From: JAAYCI01 sp964550985
GTDB taxonomy: Bacteria > Bacillota > Clostridia > Oscillospirales > Ruminococcaceae
DNA: 30,602 bases
Assembly (NCBI GenBank): GCA_964550985.1
Contig: CAZKBM010000033.1
Span: 1-30,602, forward strand
Direction of reading: 5' to 3'
Made by a program: the position numbers and the translations under genes
The notes under the pieces: model-generated
What the model was told of the DNA's origin: nothing
Database searches by the model: none
What the model saw: only the letters and a program-made list of their open reading frames with translations
Part shown: piece after piece, positions 24,802 to 30,602 of the stretch
How positions within the stretch are numbered: position 1 is the first letter of the stretch
Layout of the letters: each line of letters opens with the position of its first letter

Positions 24802-24965
24802 TAGTAGTTCACCAAGATTAAACTGAGGCATGGCATGCAAGTATTATTTCGCACAGCAAGAAGGACGATTGAGCAATAGCCGTAGCTATTGTGATTGAGG
24901 ACGACGCAGCAGGGCGGAATAAGACGCAGCATTGCATGACACAGTTTAGGCTTGGGGGACTACTA
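24802..24965. mobile_element. MITE-like 160-bp imperfect palindrome flanked by TA
   Basis: Positions 24804-24963 form one long imperfect palindrome: the outer 35 bases of each arm match at 27 positions when one is reverse-complemented, and similarity continues to the centre, where CAATAGC and GCTATTG (24874-24891) surround CGTA. A TA dinucleotide flanks each end (24802-24803 and 24964-24965), as for Tc1/mariner-IS630-type insertions. There is no reading frame for a transposase, so it would need one in trans. It sits exactly at the lacI stop codon, next to the importer promoter. It could instead be a structured RNA or a protein-binding element. Confidence 0.65.
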
Positions 24966-25979
24966 GCCCTTTTGGGCAAAACTTTCGCCCGGCTGGAAAG
25001 CGGCTTCCAGCAAAAGGTGCCTATGGGGCGCCGCGCCGCGGATACAACTTAGCAAGATATCCACACACTCGTGGGCCATCTCGGCCTCAGGCTGCTTCAT
25101 GGTGGCCAGCGAAGGGATGAAATAACGCCCCTCGTCAATGCCGTCAAAACCCACAACCGCTATATCTTCGGGCACCTTAAGGCCGGCGTCGTGTATGGCG
25201 CGTATGGCGCCAAAAGCCAAAATGTCCGAGATGCAAAACAGGCTGGTAAAGCTGTGCTGCTGCAGCAGGCTGCGGGCGGCTTCGTAACCCGCCCGGTGCG
25301 AAAACGCCCCCGCGTAAGCAACATGATTTTGCAAAAGCGCGCTGCCCGCCTCCCGCATGGCCTTGCCAAACCCCTCAATGCGCAGCCGGCTAATGCTGGT
25401 ATCGCTGGCGGAGGAGCCGATACAGGCAAGCCCCGTATGGCCGTTTTCCAGCATGATGCTTGCCACCCGGTAACCCGCCGCAAAATCATCCACCGTCACG
25501 CTGGAAAAACTGGCCCTATCCACATTGCTGTGCATGGTGATGGTAAGGGTGACGAACGGCACATCCAGTAGAGCCAATTTATCACGTGTATGGCTAAAAT
25601 TACCACCCATAAAAATAAGCCCGCGGGGTTTTTTCTCCTTACAAAGGCTGATGGCCGCCGCCAGTTCATCCTCCAGGGTTTCCACCTGGGCCAAAAGCAT
25701 GGTGTAGCCATTGCGTTCCAGTTGTTGCTGCACAATGCCCAACATGGCGGTAAAAATGGGGTTTGAAAACCCCTTCACCACCACGGCCACCGCCTTCATC
25801 GATTCACGCTTTAAATTCCTGGCGCTGTTGTTTGGCACATAGCTGTGGCTGTTCATCACGGCCATCACCTTTTCGCTGGTCTTGGCGCTTACGTCCGGGT
25901 GGCGGTTTAACACGCGGGATACCGTGGAAACACTTACCCCGGCCAGCCTTGCAACATCGATGATGGTCAAATCTTTCAT
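24963..25979 (-). CDS. LacI-family transcriptional regulator, probable maltodextrin regulator
   Basis: A 338-residue repressor-type protein. The N-terminal DNA-binding domain (1-60) has the LacI helix-turn-helix TIIDVARLAGVSVSTVSRVL and the hinge NNSARNLKR. The rest is a periplasmic-binding-protein-like effector domain ending in the typical GFDGIDEGRYFIPSLATMKQP block. It lies directly upstream of the importer, malQ and glgP genes in the same orientation, which makes a maltodextrin effector likely. ATG 25979 has a G-rich site about nine bases upstream. Its promoter contains three abutting palindromes, consistent with autoregulation. Its TAG stop codon coincides with the TA at one end of the MITE-like element; the protein length is normal, so the insertion seems harmless. 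Confidence 0.94.
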   Translation of the reverse strand: MKDLTIIDVARLAGVSVSTVSRVLNRHPDVSAKTSEKVMAVMNSHSYVPNNSARNLKRESMKAVAVVVKGFSNPIFTAMLGIVQQQLERNGYTMLLAQVETLEDELAAAISLCKEKKPRGLIFMGGNFSHTRDKLALLDVPFVTLTITMHSNVDRASFSSVTVDDFAAGYRVASIMLENGHTGLACIGSSASDTSISRLRIEGFGKAMREAGSALLQNHVAYAGAFSHRAGYEAARSLLQQHSFTSLFCISDILAFGAIRAIHDAGLKVPEDIAVVGFDGIDEGRYFIPSLATMKQPEAEMAHECVDILLSCIRGAAPHRHLLLEAAFQPGESFAQKG

Positions 25980-26000
25980 GGGTGAACCCCCAGGCTTTAC

Positions 26001-26036
26001 GGTAACAGTACCGGCAATGTTGCCGGTAACGTTACC
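26001..26036. promoter_or_regulatory. three abutting 12-bp operator-like palindromes before lacI
   Basis: GGTAACAGTACC (26001-26012), GGCAATGTTGCC (26013-26024) and GGTAACGTTACC (26025-26036) follow one another without gaps. The third is a perfect palindrome with a central CG, the usual form of LacI-family operators; the other two are imperfect variants. They cover roughly +5 to +40 of the predicted lacI transcript, so bound protein would block transcription. Confidence 0.75.
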
Positions 26037-26047
26037 AATATGCCTAC

Positions 26048-26076
26048 ACTATACCGCGCCGCCCTGTAAAAGGCAA
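26048..26076 (-). promoter_or_regulatory. sigma-A-type promoter of the lacI gene
   Basis: TTGCCT (26076-26071) and TATAGT (26053-26048) on the minus strand with a 17-base spacer. Transcription would start near 26041, just before the three palindromes. Confidence 0.6.
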
Positions 26077-26576
26077 GCAAAAAATTTCTTTTAACGGCAT
26101 TTTTGTGTTTTTGTACAAAGTACAGGGCACTTTCTTGTTGGGTTCTGCCAAATAAATACCTGGCGAAAGGCAAGCGTAGGCAAAATACTGGCAGACGGAT
26201 GGCAAAATATTCTGGCATTTCTTACACTTTTTTAACCCAACTTCTTTATATACTATAGGAGTGGGGAACAAAAAAGTGTCGAATAGAGGAAATGGAAGTG
26301 TCAAAGCAAAAAAAGGATGTTTGGCGAAAAAATGCCACTCATTTTCCATTGGCCGGGTTTATCTCAAAACACAAGAAGCGCGTATCGTAGTCATATCATT
26401 CCTTCACTTTGTGTGAATTGCCATGCATGGCAATTCACACCGCACTGTGGCGCCCCAAAGTGCCGCCGGAAAACAGCCTGAAAAAGGGGCTTCCATATGC
26501 CTAAATTATGGTTTTTCCCTCCGGTAAAGAAAAACACTACCACCTGCACGCACCCCGCCGCAAAACCCCCGCCCCG
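26077..26576. other. large gene-free region with palindromes and possible structured RNA
   Basis: This is the main part of the gap between lacI and the dCache-EAL gene. I see no supported gene on either strand. It contains a -10-like TATACT at 26249-26254, two AGTGTC direct repeats 22 bases apart (26275 and 26297), the 30-bp perfect palindrome (26411-26440) and a nested hairpin candidate at 26466-26524. Confidence 0.45.
26411..26440. repeat. 30-bp perfect palindrome
   Basis: GTGTGAATTGCCATG is followed directly by its exact reverse complement. No T-run follows on either strand, so it is not a simple terminator. It may be an operator for a dimeric regulator or part of a structured RNA. The half-sites TGTGA and TCACA are 18 bases apart, too far for a standard CRP/FNR-type site. 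Confidence 0.75.
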
Positions 26577-26605
26577 TTGACAAGTTCGACTTTTTTTGCT
26601 TAACT
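26577..26605 (+). promoter_or_regulatory. sigma-A-type promoter of the c-di-GMP operon
   Basis: Consensus TTGACA at 26577-26582, a 17-base spacer and TTAACT at 26600-26605, pointing at the dCache-EAL gene. The leader would be about 170 bases and holds a hairpin (GCCAA and TTGGC arms, about 26713-26750) before the ribosome site. Confidence 0.55.
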
Positions 26606-26780
26606 TTTTATCGAATCTAAGTTTAATCGCGCCATTTGTCACCAACACGCAGCCACCTGAAACCGTGTTTTGGGCAAATGATTTTTTTGTTTTTTGTTTG
26701 GTAATAACTGGGCCAACCCGGCAACGCATTACGGGGCTTTTGGCTTTTGCAGTACACAAAGTTTGGAGGCGATGTTTACG

Positions 26781-29018
26781 ATGCGTACCCCTAAGTCCAA
26801 AATGCTGGCCCCTATAGCCATCGGTTTGGCGGCTATTCTTATTGTCACTGCCGGCTTGCTGCTGTATAACCAGCACATCAAGGCCATGGTAGAAAAAACA
26901 ACTCACGACACCATGACAGAAACCATGGATCAGCAGCGCTTTAATTTCCTGAGCAAGTTAGAGCTTGAAGAAAACGCGGTAAAAGCTTTGGGCACCGCCC
27001 TGGCCCGCAGCCCAAATATAGAGGATATAGAGCCCTCCCTGCTGGCGCAGGTGGCCGAAACCGCCTCATTCAACTACGCTTTGGTGGCAAACCGCAATGG
27101 CGAGGCCATTTCGGGCAGTGGGCGGAAGTATAACCTGGACGACCGCGCCTATTTCCATCAGGCCCTGGCCGGCAATACCGTACTTAGCGACCCCCTTGCA
27201 TCCAAGGTGAAGGATGAAGAGGTGGTGGTAATTGCCACACCTTTACTTTATGAAGATACTATTATTGGCGTTTTGGCAGCCGCTTACATCTCCAGCGATT
27301 TAGACAAATTTCTGATGCCCTCCTACGATGGAAAAGCGTATGCTTATATTGTAACAAACAGCGGTGAAATTGTTGCCCGCTCCACAAACGCAAGCTCCAT
27401 CACCCAAAGTGATAACCTGTTCGACACCTACCGGGAGGCCAAGTTTTTCCAGTACGACGACTTTAAGACCATTCAGGAAAAAGTGGCCGAGAATGAATCG
27501 GGCCATGCCAAGTACGTTGTGAATGGATTAACACGCATTATGCACTACAGGGGCCTTGGCGCGCAGGGCGTAAACGATTGGAACCTGTTTGTGATTGTAC
27601 CCGAGGCCACCGTTTTTGAAACAGCCAACGCCATCATCTTATCCACCACAATACTCTCTCTTATGTTTGTGGTACTGTTTCTGCTTTTGTTGCTTCTCAT
27701 ACTGTTTTTGCAGAGGAAAAACGTAAAGAGGCTGGAAAAGATGGCCTATGAGGATGACTTGACCGGCGCGCCCACTTTGGCAAAATTTAAACTGACCGCT
27801 CAGAAAAAAATGGAGGAAAACCCCGAGACCAAGTATGTTCTGGTGAAAACCGATATCAACAACTTTAAGCTGATTAACCAGACCCTTGGTTTTGAAGTGG
27901 GCGATATGGTGCTAAAATGTGCCGCCGAGGCCGCCGCGGTTTGCACACCCGGCAAAACAGAAACCTATGGGCGCACAAACATTGATGAATTTGTAATGCT
28001 GCACGAATACCAAACGCAAGACCATTTGATGTCTTTCCAAAAGCTGTATCAAAGCACCTTTAAAAGGCTGATGGGCGAAGACTTTAAATACGACGTAAAA
28101 TTTGTATCCGGCCATTACTACATGCAGTTTGAAAATTGCAAAGACATTGCAGCCGCGCTGGAAAAGGTGAACATGGCCCACCGTACCGCCAAAAATATTG
28201 GCGAGGAACTGTGCGTATATGACGAGAGCTTTATTAAGGAGGCCCTGCACCGCAAAGAGATTGAAAACAAGATGGAATTGGCGCTGCAAAGAAAAGAATT
28301 TAAACTGTTTTTGCAGCCAAAATACCGCCTTGCCGGCGAGGATATGGCCGGGGCCGAGGCCTTGGTACGCTGGCAGGAGCCGGGCAAACAGCCGGTTGCA
28401 CCCGCTCATTTCATCCCCATTTTTGAAGCCGATGGCTTTATTACCAAACTGGATATGTATATGTTTGAAGAGACCTGCCGCTTAATACGCGGCTGGCTGG
28501 ATGAGGGGCTTACCCCCGTCACCGTCTCGGTAAACTTTTCGCGCTTGCACCTGGCGAACCCCAATTTTGTGCAGATGCTGTGCGAGCGGGCCGACCGCTA
28601 CTCTCTGCCGCGAAAGTATTTGGAAATTGAACTGACCGAGACAACCATTTTTGACAATGAGGATATTCTGATTGATGTGATTGAGCAATTGCATGTAAGC
28701 GGTTTTACCCTCTCTATGGATGACTTTGGTACGGGCTACAGCTCGCTTGGGCTTTTAAAGAATATCCCGGTGGATTCCATTAAAATTGACCGCAGCTTTT
28801 TCACAACTGCCAAAAGCGCCCAGCGCGCCTACACGGTTATTGCAAACGTGCTGCGCATGGCCAGGGAGCTGAATATTCACACGGTGGCCGAGGGGGTTGA
28901 GAGCAAAGAACATATAGACCTTTTGCGGGAACTTGGCTGTGATATGGTGCAGGGTTATTACTATGCAAAGCCCATGCCCGAGGCCGAATTTGAACTTTTA
29001 TTACACACGGATGACTGA
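26781..29018 (+). CDS. dCache sensor - degenerate GGDEF - EAL membrane protein, probable c-di-GMP phosphodiesterase
   Basis: A 745-residue membrane sensor. Membrane helix 1 (about 9-28) and a long hydrophobic helix 2 (about 283-310) frame an extracellular dCache-type ligand domain of about 250 residues. The cytoplasmic GGDEF-like domain has Asn-Ile-Asp-Glu-Phe at 400-404 where GGDEF is expected, so cyclase activity is doubtful; it may still bind GTP and regulate. The EAL domain is complete: Glu-Ala-Leu at 526-528, VSVNFS, EIELTET, MDDFGTGYSSL, IKIDRSF, VAEGVES and QGYYYAKPM. ATG 26781 lies 11 bases after GGAGG; ATG 26772 is only two bases after it and less likely. A cyclase gene follows after 28 bases, so opposing activities share one transcript. 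Confidence 0.9.
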   Translation: MRTPKSKMLAPIAIGLAAILIVTAGLLLYNQHIKAMVEKTTHDTMTETMDQQRFNFLSKLELEENAVKALGTALARSPNIEDIEPSLLAQVAETASFNYALVANRNGEAISGSGRKYNLDDRAYFHQALAGNTVLSDPLASKVKDEEVVVIATPLLYEDTIIGVLAAAYISSDLDKFLMPSYDGKAYAYIVTNSGEIVARSTNASSITQSDNLFDTYREAKFFQYDDFKTIQEKVAENESGHAKYVVNGLTRIMHYRGLGAQGVNDWNLFVIVPEATVFETANAIILSTTILSLMFVVLFLLLLLLILFLQRKNVKRLEKMAYEDDLTGAPTLAKFKLTAQKKMEENPETKYVLVKTDINNFKLINQTLGFEVGDMVLKCAAEAAAVCTPGKTETYGRTNIDEFVMLHEYQTQDHLMSFQKLYQSTFKRLMGEDFKYDVKFVSGHYYMQFENCKDIAAALEKVNMAHRTAKNIGEELCVYDESFIKEALHRKEIENKMELALQRKEFKLFLQPKYRLAGEDMAGAEALVRWQEPGKQPVAPAHFIPIFEADGFITKLDMYMFEETCRLIRGWLDEGLTPVTVSVNFSRLHLANPNFVQMLCERADRYSLPRKYLEIELTETTIFDNEDILIDVIEQLHVSGFTLSMDDFGTGYSSLGLLKNIPVDSIKIDRSFFTTAKSAQRAYTVIANVLRMARELNIHTVAEGVESKEHIDLLRELGCDMVQGYYYAKPMPEAEFELLLHTDD

Positions 29019-29046
29019 ACCACGGAAAACGAACAGAGGTGGTAGA

Positions 29047-30465
29047 ATGGAAAACCACTGCGCACAAGCGGCAGATGATGCCCGTGATGCGATGCGATGT
29101 GAAATGGAGCACCTGAAACGGATGTTGGCAGCCGCCCCCGGCGGCTGCGCGGTGCTGCGGGCCGACGCCTGTTTTACCATGCTGCAAATGAACGAGGGCT
29201 ATTATGGCCTTATGGGGTATACCCCGAGAGAACATTATGAGGCTTTTCAAAACATTTGGCCCGCCACGCTGGAAGAATCCAGCAGGGAGACCTCCCTGCA
29301 AACCGTAAAAGAACAGATTTCCAGCAGGGGCAGCTTCCAGATAAAGGCCCGGATGAGACACAAGACCCGCGGCCCGGTTTGGGGGAAATTCCAGGGAAAA
29401 CTCTACCAGGAATCTGGCCGTGAGCCCAGTGTTTATGTCTCCATTGAGGATGTGGATGAGCAGTTTCGGCTCACCGAAAAACTGGAGAGCCTGCAGGCGT
29501 TTAACACCCTGCTTTCCACCCTGAGCAACGATGCCTTTTTTGATTTTGATGTGGCCAGCCGCACCATGAAATATTCTGAAAACTTTGCAAACCGGCTGGG
29601 CATCAGCGAAGAAATCACCAACTATCCCACCACTTTGCTGAACAAGGGCATTATTGCAGAGGACAGCCTGCCACTTTACAAAAACCGTTTTCAAAACACC
29701 ACAAAAGAAATTGTAAGGGAAAAGCTGCACTTCATCCTGCCAAATGGGCAAAACCTGTGGTATTCCTGCCATTATATCACCCTGCTGGACCATGATGGAA
29801 AGCCCATGCGGGTGGTGGGGAAGCTGGGGGACATCACCCGGCATGTGGAGCAGGTTAACCACCTTTCTCATAAGGCTGAAAGAGACCAGCTTACCGGGCT
29901 TTACAACAAAGCTACCACCGAATACCTGATACGGGAAGCCTTAAAGATGCGCCGATATAAGGATGACCACTGCGCACTGCTGATTATAGATGTGGACGGC
30001 TTTAAAGGCGTAAACGACCACCTGGGACACCTGTATGGAGATTTGGTTTTAACCGAACTTGCCGACGAACTAAAGGGCTGTTTTCGGTCGGATGATATCC
30101 TTGGGCGAATTGGCGGCGATGAATTTTTTGTTTTTATTAAAAATTATCGTAGTATAGATGTATTGGAGCAAAAAGCGCAGACCATTGGCACCCTTTTTCA
30201 AAAGACATACAGCAACCGGGGCTTTCAGGTGGATATTTCGGCCAGCATTGGCATTGTGCTTTCTCCCCAGCATGGTATCGATTTTGAGGAACTGTACCAG
30301 CGGGCAGACCTTGCCCTGTACAGCGCAAAAGCACAGGGAAAAAATCGCTTTTTGCTCTATAATGGCGAGGATGCCACCCAGTACCAGACTTTGCGCACCG
30401 AGATAGATAGGATACACCCCGGTATACAGCCCCTGCCCCTGCCCCTGCCCCTGCCAGAACTGTAG
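29047..30465 (+). CDS. PAS-PAS-GGDEF diguanylate cyclase
   Basis: A 472-residue soluble protein. Two PAS-like domains (about 25-140 and 155-268, the second ending in a PAC-like GKLGDITRH) precede a full GGDEF domain (about 278-440). The active site Gly-Gly-Asp-Glu-Phe is intact at 356-360, and Arg-Ser-Asp-Asp at 347-350 forms an RxxD inhibitory site at the usual five-residue distance. It should make c-di-GMP from two GTP, with product feedback inhibition, under control of a PAS signal or ligand. The tail ends in four Pro-Leu repeats from a CCCCTG hexamer tract. ATG 29047 has AGAGG upstream; longer in-frame readings overlap the preceding gene without a ribosome site. It is the second gene of the operon. 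Confidence 0.93.
   Translation: MENHCAQAADDARDAMRCEMEHLKRMLAAAPGGCAVLRADACFTMLQMNEGYYGLMGYTPREHYEAFQNIWPATLEESSRETSLQTVKEQISSRGSFQIKARMRHKTRGPVWGKFQGKLYQESGREPSVYVSIEDVDEQFRLTEKLESLQAFNTLLSTLSNDAFFDFDVASRTMKYSENFANRLGISEEITNYPTTLLNKGIIAEDSLPLYKNRFQNTTKEIVREKLHFILPNGQNLWYSCHYITLLDHDGKPMRVVGKLGDITRHVEQVNHLSHKAERDQLTGLYNKATTEYLIREALKMRRYKDDHCALLIIDVDGFKGVNDHLGHLYGDLVLTELADELKGCFRSDDILGRIGGDEFFVFIKNYRSIDVLEQKAQTIGTLFQKTYSNRGFQVDISASIGIVLSPQHGIDFEELYQRADLALYSAKAQGKNRFLLYNGEDATQYQTLRTEIDRIHPGIQPLPLPLPLPEL
30430..30453 (+). repeat. hexanucleotide tandem repeat (CCCCTG)x4
   Basis: Four perfect copies of CCCCTG near the end of the cyclase gene encode alternating Pro and Leu. Because the unit is six bases, slippage would change the tail length without changing the frame. 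Confidence 0.8.
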
Positions 30466-30570
30466 TGCGACCCAAAGGCAAAAACGTATATGGCGTATTT
30501 GGCAGAGGCATTCCTTACAGCATATCAACAAACTGTAGCGCATAAAAACGGGAAAAATCAGGCGCTGCAT

Positions 30571-30602
30571 AACAGTTTCTAGCAAAAGCTTGCTGCGCAA
30601 CC
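30571..30602. repeat. dispersed palindromic repeat, copy 3, cut by window end
   Basis: ACAGTTTCTAGCA (30572-30584) matches the copy at 10926, followed by AAAAGCTTGC, a TGC loop and the first bases of the returning arm GCAA before the window ends. It lies about 105 bases after the cyclase stop codon. Confidence 0.55.

Noticed and set aside
26221..26310. MraZ-type repeat promoter (GTGGGG followed by similar boxes)
   Set aside because: Only a single TGGGG box is present and no division genes follow.
26411..26440. CRP/FNR-type binding site in the 30-bp palindrome
   Set aside because: TGTGA and TCACA are separated by 18 bases, whereas the CRP-type spacing is six.
26391..26906. 171-residue minus-strand reading frame
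   Set aside because: It runs through the 30-bp palindrome and antisense into the dCache-EAL gene, has no ribosome site and resembles no family.

Overview
The window reads as chromosome of a motile or formerly motile Gram-positive anaerobe of the class Clostridia, plausibly an Oscillospiraceae-type gut bacterium. The grounds are strong GGAGG-type ribosome binding sites on almost every gene, a Bce-type two-component system plus ABC transporter (a Bacillota hallmark), a Ser/Ala-rich linker after a lipoprotein signal, a LacI / sugar ABC importer / MalQ / GlgP cluster, an L-cysteine desulfidase-family gene, and no outer-membrane genes. This placement is inference; no rRNA gene or other taxonomic marker is present. 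I see no tRNA, CRISPR array or complete insertion sequence.

Layout. 1-1000: an AT-rich patch unlike the rest, with a terminator and a peptidase E-like (S51) gene. 1197-2704: a GNAT acetyltransferase and a sugar-isomerase-like TIM-barrel gene, closed by a terminator shared with the convergent FIST-GGDEF-EAL gene (2837-5365, minus). 5366-5963: a divergent intergenic region with a promoter for a BcsA-like glycosyltransferase (5964-7856). A 22-bp stem terminator separates this from a minus-strand operon encoding a bacteriohemerythrin-YcgR/PilZ fusion (9835-10842) and a chemoreceptor (7976-9769). 11413-16038: a complete Bce-like module in the order response regulator, histidine kinase, ATPase, permease, with a large palindrome containing a BceR-type motif just before the transporter genes. 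16185-17474: an L-cysteine desulfidase-family enzyme. 17604-25979: an alpha-glucan uptake and breakdown cluster (LacI regulator, lipoprotein, two permeases, 4-alpha-glucanotransferase, glycogen/maltodextrin phosphorylase), interrupted between regulator and importer by a MITE-like 160-bp element. 26781-30465: a two-gene c-di-GMP operon (dCache-GGDEF-EAL, then PAS-PAS-GGDEF).

How it fits together. Three themes recur. First, c-di-GMP signalling: two apparently active EAL proteins, one apparently active diguanylate cyclase, one canonical PilZ receptor fused to an oxygen/NO-binding hemerythrin, and a polysaccharide synthase whose own PilZ-like tail seems to have lost its c-di-GMP ligands. A testable reading is that oxygen or NO and other cues set c-di-GMP and, through the hemerythrin-YcgR protein, control motility and exopolysaccharide. 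Second, antimicrobial-peptide sensing and detoxification by the Bce module. Third, maltodextrin import and phosphorolysis; the importer has no ATPase gene here and must borrow one.

Regulatory DNA is unusually legible: three abutting 12-bp palindromes at the lacI start, a 21-bp-arm palindrome at the Bce transporter promoter, a 30-bp perfect palindrome in a 741-bp gap, and a dispersed AAAAGYTTGC-type hairpin seen three times, each copy next to a c-di-GMP-related gene.
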